Of a DNA stretch of 64,000 nt, positions 19,927 through 28,903 are shown piece by piece. This stretch comes from JABDJZ01 sp047619685. Lineage in GTDB: Bacteria; Bacteroidota; Rhodothermia; Rhodothermales; UBA10348. The stretch spans positions 13,412-77,411 of the forward strand of contig JBLHLC010000020.1 of the NCBI GenBank assembly GCA_047619685.1, given 5' to 3'. The notes beneath the pieces were generated by a model. It made no database searches. It had not been told where the DNA came from and was given only the letters and a program-made list of their open reading frames with translations. The translations under genes were made by a program, and so were the position numbers. Position 1 is the first letter of the stretch. Each line of letters begins with the position of its first letter.

Positions 19927-21672
19927 TTGACCCCTTTTCGCTTTCCCTATCTGGCGCTAGTCGCTTTCCTGTTACTCGTAGCAGGATTACCGGCTTCGTC
20001 TGCCTCCGCCCAGATCAGCTCCGGTACCGGCGGGTCTGAGAATCCTCTTCAGTTGCTTCGGCAGCGACTGACGGAGAACATGGTCGTGTCCGGCCTTCTT
20101 CCCATGGAAGGCGCCGTCGATCCGCACGAATACCTCGTAGGGCCCGGCGACTTCTTTACGGTTGTCATTGGTTCTGTCGAAGGGTCGGCTGCCCCTATTC
20201 CGGTTTCTGCGGACGGTCGCCTCTTGCTTCCGGAAGCGGGAAGTGTAGATGTGTCCGGCCTCACACTGGCAGAAGCCAGGGACCGCGCCCTCACGGCTCT
20301 CCGAGAGGCGTTCGGACGAATACCGGTTGACGTCACGCTTTCGCAGCCGCGGCAATTCTATGTGCACGTTTCCGGGTCCGTGCCCGCACCCGGTCGCCTC
20401 ATGTCGCTCCCCATGGGGCGGGTATCGTCGGCGCTTGAAATGGCGTTCGCCGACACCAGTCGTGCCGCAGTCACCAACCCGGACTACCGCCCCTCCCTCA
20501 GAAACGTGTCCGTGATTCACCGCGACGGACGCGAAGCCAGGGTTGACCTGATGCGCTATTTCTCGGCTGGACAGACGGACGAAAACCCCTATCTCCAGGA
20601 CGGAGACGTGATATTTGTGCCGGGTTACAACCCCGCCTTTGAGTCTTTGCAGGTGGACGGAGCAGTCCCCTTTCCCGGGAGCTACGACAGCAGGCCGGAC
20701 GACAACCTTCGCGCGGTGCTCCAGGCCGCCGGCCTGACGCGGATTCCGTCCCATGTTCGCACAGTTCGTGTGGTTCGGCCCAATGCGGAGGGCGGATCTA
20801 CAGTACACCTCATTGCCGCCTCGGGCGCCTTTGGCGAAGAGGGTTCGCAATTCCGCATCCTCGCACGGGATCATGTTTCCGTGTCCCCCGAAGAGGCTGC
20901 GGGTGGGGTAGCGTCCATCGAGGGCTGGGTGTTCCACCCGGGCACCTACTCTATTCAACAAGGCCAGACCACCCTCGGCGATCTGGTTGAATTGGCCGGT
21001 GGCCTCCGCGACGATGCGCTGGCGGAATCCTCGTATCTGGAGCGCCGGGCGCTTCCCGATCCCACGGCGGGCCTACAGACCGAAGGCCGCATGGCGCCCC
21101 CGCCCGACTTCAGGAAGCTGCTGGCGGCGGATACGCTGGCCATTATGCAACAGCTTCGACTGACAGACCTGGACTTCCTGAGTCGTTCCTACTTTGCACA
21201 GGAGCTCCGGACCCAGAACCGGGTGTCGATCAACCTTGCCGAAGTACTCAGCGATGAGGCCCGCCAGGTGCTCCTGCGCGACGGAGATCGCCTGGTGGTA
21301 CCGCGCGATGAACACACGGTCTACGTGGCCGGCCAGGTGATCAGGCCCGGTTTTGTGCTCCATGCAGAGGGCAAGTCCCTGGACTACTACATCACCGCAG
21401 CCGGCGGCCGTGGCGCCTTTTCGTCCGACGTCTATCTGATGAGAAGCGGCACGGGTGAAGTGGTTTCCGATCCTGCTTCCACCGTGATGTCTGGCGATGT
21501 GGTCTTCGTTGACCGCACGGAAGACCTTGCCGAGAGCGCCGAAATGCAACGCCTGGTCATCGCCGAGCAGAGTGCCGAGGCCGACGCCCGCATTCGCATT
21601 GCCCAGACGATTGTCCAGTCCATTGGGACGCTCGCTACGCTCGTTGCCCTCGTCGTCAGTCTGACCCGATAA
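19927..21672 (+). CDS. Polysaccharide export outer-membrane protein (Wza-like, SLBB domains)
   Basis: Periplasmic/outer-membrane export channel component for capsule or exopolysaccharide. The frame is open from a TTG at 19825, but the TTG at 19927 gives a compact signal peptide (hydrophobic core YLALVAFLLLVAGLPASSASA), so I use it (581 residues). A Poly_export domain carries HEYLVGPGDFFTVVI, followed by several SLBB-like beta-grasp repeats (FYVHVSGSVPAPGRL, LQVDGAVPFPGSYDS, IEGWVFHPGTYSI, VYVAGQVIRPGFVL). A hydrophobic C-terminal helix ends the protein. There is no lipobox cysteine after the signal, unlike E. coli Wza. First gene of a five-gene plus-strand block with wzz-, wzx- and glycosyltransferase-like genes. 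Confidence 0.9.
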   Translation: MTPFRFPYLALVAFLLLVAGLPASSASAQISSGTGGSENPLQLLRQRLTENMVVSGLLPMEGAVDPHEYLVGPGDFFTVVIGSVEGSAAPIPVSADGRLLLPEAGSVDVSGLTLAEARDRALTALREAFGRIPVDVTLSQPRQFYVHVSGSVPAPGRLMSLPMGRVSSALEMAFADTSRAAVTNPDYRPSLRNVSVIHRDGREARVDLMRYFSAGQTDENPYLQDGDVIFVPGYNPAFESLQVDGAVPFPGSYDSRPDDNLRAVLQAAGLTRIPSHVRTVRVVRPNAEGGSTVHLIAASGAFGEEGSQFRILARDHVSVSPEEAAGGVASIEGWVFHPGTYSIQQGQTTLGDLVELAGGLRDDALAESSYLERRALPDPTAGLQTEGRMAPPPDFRKLLAADTLAIMQQLRLTDLDFLSRSYFAQELRTQNRVSINLAEVLSDEARQVLLRDGDRLVVPRDEHTVYVAGQVIRPGFVLHAEGKSLDYYITAAGGRGAFSSDVYLMRSGTGEVVSDPASTVMSGDVVFVDRTEDLAESAEMQRLVIAEQSAEADARIRIAQTIVQSIGTLATLVALVVSLTR

Positions 21673-21676
21673 GATT

Positions 21677-22867
21677 ATGCAGATGAAGACGGACGAAGAG
21701 CGTCGGAGTCAAGCCGAAATCCAGGTCTGGAAGACGCTGGGAATCCTCTGGAACCGGCGATTGCTGATTGCCGGCGTCACGGGATTCATGGCAGTGGCTG
21801 CGGTGGTGATTTCGCTGATGTTGCCCAACTACTACCGGGCCACATCTCGGCTGTTGATGCCGGATTCTGGCGGAAGCGGGTTTGCCAGCGCGCTTCTGGG
21901 CGGCCTCGGTTCGGCCGCAGAGTCTCTCTTGGGCTCTTCGGGCGGCGACTACGTGCGTTACCTGGCTATTCTGGAGAGCCGCAGGGTCCTGGAGGCAGTC
22001 GTAGACGAGTTTGATCTCATCGCCGTCTATGGGTACGAGAACAGCAAGACGCCACTCGAGGACACGGTAGACGACCTCTTCGACAGCATCGAACTCTACG
22101 TGGACAACGAGTATGACTTCCTGTCCATCCAGGTAATAGACAAAGACCCGGTGCGCGCCGCGGCGATGGCCAATTTTATGGTCGAGGTGCTTGATCGCGT
22201 AAACAACGAGCTCTCTGCCAAAACCGCTGGCAATTTCCGGAAGTACGTCGAGACCAGGTACGAGGCTTCGGAGGATAGTCGGGCTGCGATGCTGGATTCG
22301 CTGCAAGCGTTCCAGGTCCGCTTCGGGGTCTACGATCTGCAGGCTCAGACGGAGGCATTCTTCAGTCAGTTGGCAGAGATGCGGGTGTCAGCCATCCAGG
22401 CAGAAGTGCAATACGAGGCCTTGCGCAGCCAACTGGGCGAGAACAATACCACGGTCCAGGGCCTGAAGGAAGTTGTGGCCGCGTCCGACCGAAAGTACCA
22501 GGCCGCTCTTGCCGGGCGGGAACGCGTGCTGCCGGTTCCACAGAACGAGGTACCCGCGGCGGTGCGGGCGTTCATGGACCTCGAAATGGAGCGCACCATT
22601 CAGGAGAAGATCCTGGAGTTCGTCGCGCCGTTGCTCGAGCAGGCCCGTTTCGAGGAAGAGCAGCAGAAACAAGCCGTTCAGGTCGTGGACGCGGCCGTGC
22701 CACCCGTCAAGAAGGACAGTCCCAAGCGGTCGGTAATCGTGATTGCGGCCACCATGTCCGCGTTTATCCTGGTCGTCCTCTATGCCCTTCTCACCGCCTG
22801 GTGGCGGGCCAATAGCGCGACCTTCGCCTCGCGGCTTCGCGAGGCGTCCGAGCAGGCCAAGGGATGA
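21677..22867 (+). CDS. Wzz-type polysaccharide chain-length determinant / co-polymerase
   Basis: Inner-membrane protein of 396 residues that should set polysaccharide chain length. One transmembrane helix is near the N-terminus (about 27-50) and one near the C-terminus (about 343-366), with a long helical periplasmic domain between them. The Wzz-typical MLPNYYRATSRLLMP segment follows the first helix and a proline-containing AAVPPVKKDSPKR segment precedes the second. There is no C-terminal tyrosine-kinase domain. It starts 5 bp after the Wza-like gene, and its stop overlaps the next start (ATGA). Confidence 0.9.
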   Translation: MQMKTDEERRSQAEIQVWKTLGILWNRRLLIAGVTGFMAVAAVVISLMLPNYYRATSRLLMPDSGGSGFASALLGGLGSAAESLLGSSGGDYVRYLAILESRRVLEAVVDEFDLIAVYGYENSKTPLEDTVDDLFDSIELYVDNEYDFLSIQVIDKDPVRAAAMANFMVEVLDRVNNELSAKTAGNFRKYVETRYEASEDSRAAMLDSLQAFQVRFGVYDLQAQTEAFFSQLAEMRVSAIQAEVQYEALRSQLGENNTTVQGLKEVVAASDRKYQAALAGRERVLPVPQNEVPAAVRAFMDLEMERTIQEKILEFVAPLLEQARFEEEQQKQAVQVVDAAVPPVKKDSPKRSVIVIAATMSAFILVVLYALLTAWWRANSATFASRLREASEQAKG

Positions 22868-24267
22868 GGCCGACCCCACCCGGGGATTCGCCGAGGGGAG
22901 ACAAGCCGGCGGGAGACGCGTGGCCCGTCCAGCCAGCCGGCGGACGCCAACAGCCGGAGGTAAGGCCAGCCAGCATCCTTCGCAACATCACCTGGCTGGG
23001 AATCGGAAGCGCCGCGGTATCTCCGCTGTGGTTCTTGTTCATCAGCTTTCTGTGCATTCGCTACCTGACGGCGGAAGCGTACGGGTTGATGAACTCGGCG
23101 CTCTGGCTCATGGTGATCGCTGCCTCCCTCGTGGACCTGGGCCTGAACGATTTCGTAACGCGGGAGGTGGCCCGGAGGCGTGACCAGGCCTGGCTCTACT
23201 TCTCCAATTTCCTGGTCTTTCGTGTCGTGCTGGGCGTGGTCGTGGTTTCGGCCGTGCTGGCCATCGCAAGCAGCCTGGGCGCGGGCAGCGAGCGGTTATC
23301 GGCACTCCTCTACGCCGGCGTCTATGCCCTGTCTGTTTTTCTGATCGGATTCTGCCGGGTGTTCTTTCGCGCTTTCCAGGTGCTTCGGTACGAGTCCATA
23401 TCGGTGATGCTGGAGAAACTCCTGGTCCTTTCGGGCGGTACGATCATGCTGTTCGCCACGCGCACGGCCACGGGCACACTGCTGGGTATGATGGTCGGGA
23501 TGCTGATCGCGCTTCTCGGGACGCTGTGGTTTGTGGAGTTTCGCATCGCGCCGTTTGAGGCCTCGGTGGTCAGCCGATCTTTCGTTTCGAAGAATCTCCG
23601 GATCGCAGCGCCTCTGGGTGTCTTTGCGATTTCGGTCATTGCGCTTACACGCATGGGCCCGGTGATTCTAGACTTCTTTGAGGGCTCCGCGGCCGTCGGC
23701 CGCTTCGGCGCGGCCTACCGGATAATTGAGGCGATGCTGCTGCTCCCTGCGCTGGCCACGGCGGCGCTCCTTCCCAAGATGGCGTCCTCCTGGGGTTCGG
23801 GGCATGTCACGGTATATCGAGAGGTGGTGTACAAGGGGGTTCTTTGGATGGCACTCGTGTCGGGATTGCTTGGCGGCGCGCTGGCACTGGGAGGCGAGAT
23901 GCTCATGGACTGGATCGTCAAGGATCCACTGGCCTATGCCGGTGCCGGCCGGACCCTTCAACTGCTGGGGTTGGGGTATCCCTTCATGTGCCTCAACTCC
24001 GTCCTGAGCGTGGCACTGATTGCGTCCGACGGACAATCTTTTCTGGGGCGTTTCATGGCTTCGGTGACGGCTGCAACGGCGCTGTTGTTCGTCGTCGCCA
24101 TTTGGCAGTTCGGCACGCCGGGTTTGGTCGGTGTTTTCGTCGCCTCGTCGATCGGCACGACCGCTGCCCTCTGGCTCAGATTCCGGGTTGTAATGGCGGG
24201 TGCATTGCCGCAGCCCTCCGCCGAGGCGCCCGGGGATGCCCCGGATGCCGGGGAGGCACGCGGATGA
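22864..24267 (+). CDS. Wzx-type polysaccharide flippase (MOP superfamily)
   Basis: Polytopic inner-membrane protein of 467 residues, expected to flip undecaprenyl-linked oligosaccharides. After a hydrophilic N-terminus of about 38 residues it has about 12-14 hydrophobic segments, with the Wzx-like opening NITWLGIGSAAVSPLWFLFI and YLTAEAYGLMNSA. It overlaps the upstream Wzz gene and the downstream glycosyltransferase by 4 bp each, so the genes are translationally coupled. No Wzy polymerase or initiating sugar-phosphate transferase is visible in the window. Confidence 0.88.
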   Translation: MRPTPPGDSPRGDKPAGDAWPVQPAGGRQQPEVRPASILRNITWLGIGSAAVSPLWFLFISFLCIRYLTAEAYGLMNSALWLMVIAASLVDLGLNDFVTREVARRRDQAWLYFSNFLVFRVVLGVVVVSAVLAIASSLGAGSERLSALLYAGVYALSVFLIGFCRVFFRAFQVLRYESISVMLEKLLVLSGGTIMLFATRTATGTLLGMMVGMLIALLGTLWFVEFRIAPFEASVVSRSFVSKNLRIAAPLGVFAISVIALTRMGPVILDFFEGSAAVGRFGAAYRIIEAMLLLPALATAALLPKMASSWGSGHVTVYREVVYKGVLWMALVSGLLGGALALGGEMLMDWIVKDPLAYAGAGRTLQLLGLGYPFMCLNSVLSVALIASDGQSFLGRFMASVTAATALLFVVAIWQFGTPGLVGVFVASSIGTTAALWLRFRVVMAGALPQPSAEAPGDAPDAGEARG

Positions 24268-25439
24268 GGCCACGCCTGCTCCTGTTCGACCTCTATACCG
24301 GAGGCCATCATCGGGCCTACCTGGAGATGCTCGCCCGAGCCTGGGTAACTGGTGATCGGGAGGGCCGTCTCGAGATTGCAGCGCCACAGGCCCTTTTCGA
24401 TGCCCATCCGGATTTCCTGCGGTGGATCCAGGCCCAGGACCCGGCAAAATTGTCGTTTCTTCCGGTTTCGCTTCCGGAACCGCTACGCGAAGGAGATATA
24501 AGCCTTCGGGACGTATTACGGAATGATTTGGCGCACGGGCGTGCCCTCCGCGAAGTGCTCGCAAGTTCGCTTCCGGAAGAGACGCTGCTGATGTATTTCG
24601 ACCACTGCCAGGCATCCCTGGCCCTTCGGCGAATCCGGGGAGCGTCTGTGTCCGGCATCTACTTTCGACCCTCTTTCCACTACCCGAATACATCCAGGGC
24701 CACGGGTTTCCGGAAGCGCTCCCTCCTTTCCGCCGCGTTAACCAATCGGTGCCTCAAGCGCGTCCTGACGCTGGACCCTTTTGCAGTCGATGCGCTGTCG
24801 GACCAGCGGTTTGCCTGGTTGCCAGATGGTCTGGATACCGCGCGCTTCGGACAGTCTCCGGCACAGGTCAGAGACGCCTGGGGCGTGGGCGCGGACAGCA
24901 AGGTTCTCCTCTTCTTTGGCGTCGTCAGCGCACGGAAGGGCATCCATGAACTGCTGGCGGCGCTGGCGTCAGTCAGGACGCCTGTCACGCTGGTGATCGT
25001 GGGCCGGATTCCCGACGCAGAACGCCCATTGGTCGAGGCATCGATCCAGGCCGCCCGGGCTTCCGGGGGCGCGATTGTCCTTGATGACCGGTACGTGCGC
25101 GCGGAGGAGATCCAGGACTTCTTTCACGCCGCCGACGTCGCCACGGTGGCCTATCGGCACCACGTTGGGTCCAGCAATGTCCTCATTCGGGCGGCGGCCG
25201 CTGGTGTACCTGTTGTAGGTCCAACCTTTGGTCTCATGGGACGCCTCATCACGGAGCACCACCTTGGCGCTGCCGTTGACCCGGCGGACACGGAAGCGCT
25301 CGCGGAGGCCATCGACCGGATGCTCGCCGGGATGCTCGGAGAGCCCACGGGATTCGACCCGGAGAGCGCTGCATGGTTTGCCCAGGCCAACTCAGAGCAC
25401 ACGTTTGCAGAGACCGTCTTCCGCGAGGTGCTGAAATGA
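24264..25439 (+). CDS. Glycosyltransferase, GT4-like (GT-B fold)
   Basis: Cytoplasmic glycosyltransferase of 391 residues from the ATG at 24264, which overlaps the flippase stop. A longer frame exists upstream but runs through the flippase gene. The N-terminal domain begins RPRLLLFDLYTGGHHRAYLEML. The C-terminal nucleotide-sugar domain has LLFFGVVSARKGIHELLAA, IVGRIPDAE and SSNVLIRAAAAGVPVVGP, as in GT4 enzymes. It probably adds one sugar of the repeat unit exported by the neighbouring Wza/Wzz/Wzx proteins. Donor and acceptor are unknown. Confidence 0.87.
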   Translation: MRPRLLLFDLYTGGHHRAYLEMLARAWVTGDREGRLEIAAPQALFDAHPDFLRWIQAQDPAKLSFLPVSLPEPLREGDISLRDVLRNDLAHGRALREVLASSLPEETLLMYFDHCQASLALRRIRGASVSGIYFRPSFHYPNTSRATGFRKRSLLSAALTNRCLKRVLTLDPFAVDALSDQRFAWLPDGLDTARFGQSPAQVRDAWGVGADSKVLLFFGVVSARKGIHELLAALASVRTPVTLVIVGRIPDAERPLVEASIQAARASGGAIVLDDRYVRAEEIQDFFHAADVATVAYRHHVGSSNVLIRAAAAGVPVVGPTFGLMGRLITEHHLGAAVDPADTEALAEAIDRMLAGMLGEPTGFDPESAAWFAQANSEHTFAETVFREVLK

Positions 25440-26650
25440 AGCGTGCCGTAATTCAGTGGCCTCGACTGGGCCCATACCACATCGCCAGGCTCCGCGCTAC
25501 GCAGACCCTGCTCTCGCGGGAAGGGATCGAGCTCATCGCTCTGGAGACCGCATCGACGGACTCGGTCTACGCGTGGCGGGAGGAGAACCGCGAAGAGTCC
25601 TTCGAGCGGGTTCAGGTTTTCCCTGGCAGAACCTTCGAGTCCATCGCGCCGGCCGAGATGCACGCTGGCGTGACACAGGCCCTGAACCGGATCGCGCCAG
25701 ACGCGGTGGCCATCCACACGTACTCGTTCCCGGATTCGAGGGCCTGCGTGAACTGGTGCCGGGAGAACCGCAAGGGCGCGGTCGTCATGACCGACAGCAA
25801 GGCAGACGATGCGCCGCGCTCCGCGCCCAGAGAGTGGATCAAGGGCTCGCTCCTTTCTGCCTACGATGCGGCAGTCACCGCCGGGTCGTCCTCACGAGAC
25901 TACTTGATGTCGCTTGGTGTGGGGGAAGCCGGCATACAACTCGGGTACGATGTGGTGGACAACGCGTACTTCTCCGGGCGGGCTGCTGTGGCGTCCCGGC
26001 CGGCGGATACAGGGAGCACTCCCTACTTCCTGGCCTCGAACCGCTTCATCGCTCGGAAGAACCTCGATGTCCTTCTGGCGGCCTTTGCAAGGTACCGCAC
26101 CCAGGCTGAATTGGAGTCGCGCACGCCGTGGAATTTGGTCATGCTTGGCGACGGAGCGCAGCGTGCGCAGTTGGAGGCGCTGGCGGGATCAGGAGTCTTC
26201 TTCCCTGGCTTCAGGCAAATCGATGAGCTCCCAGCCTACTACGCGCACGCCGGCGCCTTCGTGCATACAGCCTTGGTGGACCAGTGGGCACTCGTAATTA
26301 ACGAGGCGATGGCCAGCGGCCTACCGATCATAGCGTCCACCGGTGCCGGCGCGACCCGGGATCTGGTTCGGGATGGTCGAAACGGTTTTAGCTTTTCCCC
26401 CACGGACGGGGAGGCATTGACCGACCGAATGACTGAAATGGCGACGGCCGATGTCGTGGCAATGGGTCAGGAATCCCTCAAGATCATTTCTGAGTGGGGG
26501 CCTGACCTGTTTGCCAGTTCCATGCTGAAGGCCCTCAGGTACGCTGCAGCGGCCGGAGACCGGCCGTTCCCCATCGCCCAGCGTGCACTGCTGACGACCA
26601 TGCGGCTGGCCACGCGTTCGACAACGTCTTTCCACACCATCGAATCCTGA
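25436..26650 (+). CDS. Glycosyltransferase, GT4-like (GT-B fold)
   Basis: A 404-residue glycosyltransferase from the ATG at 25436, overlapping the previous gene by 4 bp. The N-terminal domain starts MKRAVIQWPRLGPYHIARL. The C-terminal domain shows SNRFIARKNLDVLLAAFARY, MLGDGAQ and the GT4-type signature DQWALVINEAMASGLPIIAS, where the Glu in VINEAMA matches the EX7E region. It is the last gene of the polysaccharide block. The sugar specificity is not predictable. Confidence 0.88.
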   Translation: MKRAVIQWPRLGPYHIARLRATQTLLSREGIELIALETASTDSVYAWREENREESFERVQVFPGRTFESIAPAEMHAGVTQALNRIAPDAVAIHTYSFPDSRACVNWCRENRKGAVVMTDSKADDAPRSAPREWIKGSLLSAYDAAVTAGSSSRDYLMSLGVGEAGIQLGYDVVDNAYFSGRAAVASRPADTGSTPYFLASNRFIARKNLDVLLAAFARYRTQAELESRTPWNLVMLGDGAQRAQLEALAGSGVFFPGFRQIDELPAYYAHAGAFVHTALVDQWALVINEAMASGLPIIASTGAGATRDLVRDGRNGFSFSPTDGEALTDRMTEMATADVVAMGQESLKIISEWGPDLFASSMLKALRYAAAAGDRPFPIAQRALLTTMRLATRSTTSFHTIES

Positions 26651-26801
26651 CGCCTCTGCCACGGCTGCCACGGCTGCCCGGCGTGCAGACGATTCCTTTT
26701 TGTCCCTACTGAAATTGTAACACGCGCAGCGTCTGAGTCGTAGGGAGTGGACAGAGCGGCTTTCTTCCCGCCGCTCCCTTCCAAAATCAACCTCTGGTGC
26801 G

Positions 26802-28529
26802 ATGACGCCCCGATTTTTACCCCTCGTTCTCACCCTTCTCTTTCTGGTCCCCACCACACTCGCCCAGGATCGGTCCGATGCCACCGGGCGGTCTTTGGAC
26901 CGGGTTGAAGAGTTGGCCGACCGCGCCCGTGGCATGGCAGACGACCTCCGCGGCGACAACCGGGATCGTACCCGGCGCGCGGCGCGCCTTCTTGATGACG
27001 CCGCCGAAAGCCTCGAGGACGGAGACATTGACGACGCAGAAGGCAAGATGGACGACGCCGCAGACCTCCTTGAGTCGATCATCGATGACCTTCGGGAGGA
27101 CGGCTATGACGGCCGCGCCGACCGCTTGGCCCGCATATGGCGCTCGCTGGAGTCAGAGACGGAACGTGTAACCGACCTCTCCAGATCAGACAGGTCACGC
27201 GATCGCCGCAACAGACGCCGCGGGGACGACAGTTTCGAGGAACGCATGGAGCGCGTGGGCGAACGGGCCGAGGCGTTGGGAGAGCGTATCGGTGAGAGAG
27301 CCGCAGAGTGGGCGGACGGGCTCGAGGAGAGCATTGACAACGAAATCGACGGCTACAGCCGCAAAAGAGACCGCCGGCGCCGGGAGGACTGGCGAGAGCG
27401 TCGTTCGCGCTTCCGGAGCTACGCCCCGACGTTCGTGGGCGACTTTGGCGACCGCTGGCCCTACACGGAGACCTCAACCTATCGCCCGATTTCCTCGATC
27501 CGCTACAACCGCGTGGACGGCCTCACCCTGGGTGTGCGCCGCCAACCAATGGATTGGGATTCCTACGATCGGGCCCGCGTTTTTGGCCAGGTCAGCCGCT
27601 CCTTCGGCCTGGATGAGTGGCGCTACGAAGGCGGCGCTGAAGCCCGCCTGGGCCAGTCGTACTCGGAAAACGACTTCGACGTCAAAATTGGTGGTGCGTA
27701 TCGGGTGGAAACCGGCACGGATGACCTGTGGAAGGCCAGTTGGGCAGAAAACACCTCGGCCGCATTCCTCTTCCGGACTGACCTCTTCGACTACTACCAG
27801 ACGGAAGGCTACACACTCTACACGGTCGCCCGCCTGACCCCCGTGGTCCAGGCCAGCGTGGCCTACCGCAGCGATGACTACAAGAGCCTGGCCCACAACG
27901 CAACGTGGTCACTCTTTGGCGGCGATTCCTTCCGGTTCAATCCGGCCATCGACAGCGGCCGCATGCAATCCGTGATTACCACCCTGGATGGTGGACGCAT
28001 TCAGGGACTCCGCTGGATCCCGAGCGGGTATGCATTCCGCGCGCAGGCCGAGTTCGGCCAGGGTATGGGAGGCGATTTCGATTTCAATCGGTACATCGGT
28101 GACGTGAGGGCGTATCTGCGTCCCGCCAAGGATGTCGGGCTTTCGCTTCGTTTCCGCGGCGGCTTCTCCGAGGGCGAGTTACCCCTCCAGAAGACATTCT
28201 CCCTTGGCGGCGCGGGATCAGTTCGCGCGTATCCGCAGAACGTGTTTCGCGGCAGTGAAATGCTGCTGGCCAACGCCGAGTTGACCTTCTACGATGTGGA
28301 TCCGCTGGACGGCATCCTGGATGGCGTCGCGCTGTTTGCCCTTGCGGATGCAGGCTGGGTTAATGGCCCGAGCGAAAACTCCTTCGACATGAACGATGTC
28401 ATTCCCGCGGCCGGATTCGGCGTCGCCTTGAGTGACCGGCAAATCCGCCTTGAGCTTGCCTGGCCGCTCCGAGACATGGGCACCGGTATGGAGCCTACGC
28501 TCTGGCTCAGGCTCAACCCGACGTTCTAG
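26802..28529 (+). CDS. Omp85/BamA-like outer-membrane barrel with charged N-terminal helical region
   Basis: A 575-residue exported protein. A signal peptide (1-21) is followed by about 170 residues very rich in Asp, Arg and Glu with heptad-like spacing, likely helical or coiled. A beta-barrel of about 370 residues follows. The barrel's C-terminal half has an Omp85-like GGAGSVRAYPQNVFRGSE motif near residue 470, comparable to the G-G-x-x-S-V-R-G-Y element of BamA/TamA/FhaC barrels, and ends in an aromatic strand (LWLRLNPTF). No POTRA domains are evident. It might be a surface-antigen D15-like translocon or a stand-alone barrel. It follows the polysaccharide block after 150 bp and may have its own promoter. 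Confidence 0.7.
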   Translation: MTPRFLPLVLTLLFLVPTTLAQDRSDATGRSLDRVEELADRARGMADDLRGDNRDRTRRAARLLDDAAESLEDGDIDDAEGKMDDAADLLESIIDDLREDGYDGRADRLARIWRSLESETERVTDLSRSDRSRDRRNRRRGDDSFEERMERVGERAEALGERIGERAAEWADGLEESIDNEIDGYSRKRDRRRREDWRERRSRFRSYAPTFVGDFGDRWPYTETSTYRPISSIRYNRVDGLTLGVRRQPMDWDSYDRARVFGQVSRSFGLDEWRYEGGAEARLGQSYSENDFDVKIGGAYRVETGTDDLWKASWAENTSAAFLFRTDLFDYYQTEGYTLYTVARLTPVVQASVAYRSDDYKSLAHNATWSLFGGDSFRFNPAIDSGRMQSVITTLDGGRIQGLRWIPSGYAFRAQAEFGQGMGGDFDFNRYIGDVRAYLRPAKDVGLSLRFRGGFSEGELPLQKTFSLGGAGSVRAYPQNVFRGSEMLLANAELTFYDVDPLDGILDGVALFALADAGWVNGPSENSFDMNDVIPAAGFGVALSDRQIRLELAWPLRDMGTGMEPTLWLRLNPTF

Positions 28530-28802
28530 CTAGTCGTCCGCCGTGTCGATTGGTGCTCCCGCGCTTTTGGCGCGCAGCACGACCATGTCGTGGAGTCCCA
28601 TGCGTCCGCACCGGATGCAGGTGACCACCGCGTACTCGCGCCCACCCACGTCAATCGTTTCCGGGCGAATGGAGAACTGGGTGTTGTGGCATATTTCGCA
28701 ACGGGACCTCGCGGCCGCGTAGCGAATCATTTGCCGTGTCTTGTGGCTGACGCCGCGCGCCGCCGACTGTGCGGGCGCGGCCTCGTCCTGGTCTTCCTCC
28801 AT
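28530..28802 (-). CDS. Small zinc-ribbon-like protein
   Basis: A 90-residue protein of unknown function with two Cys pairs, CEIC and CIRC, spaced like a zinc ribbon. The segment between them reads HNTQFSIRPETIDVGGREYA. A second copy of the same family sits in the island at 39671-39895 and shares the order RYA(A/S)ARSRC..CxNxQF..GREYA..C.RCG and the tail KS.GAP. It lies about 100 bp downstream of the POT transporter on the same strand and converges with the Omp85-like gene with no gap. A nucleic-acid-binding or adaptor role is possible but unproven. Confidence 0.7.
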   Translation of the reverse strand: MEEDQDEAAPAQSAARGVSHKTRQMIRYAAARSRCEICHNTQFSIRPETIDVGGREYAVVTCIRCGRMGLHDMVVLRAKSAGAPIDTADD

Positions 28803-28903
28803 CCTGGCTCCTTTGTGGTATCGCCGAGGCGACGCCGTGGAGCGCGAGGATCAGGTATGGCACATGTCAGCCGGGTGTCAGCCCCGGTCTGACAAAGTGA
28901 GGT

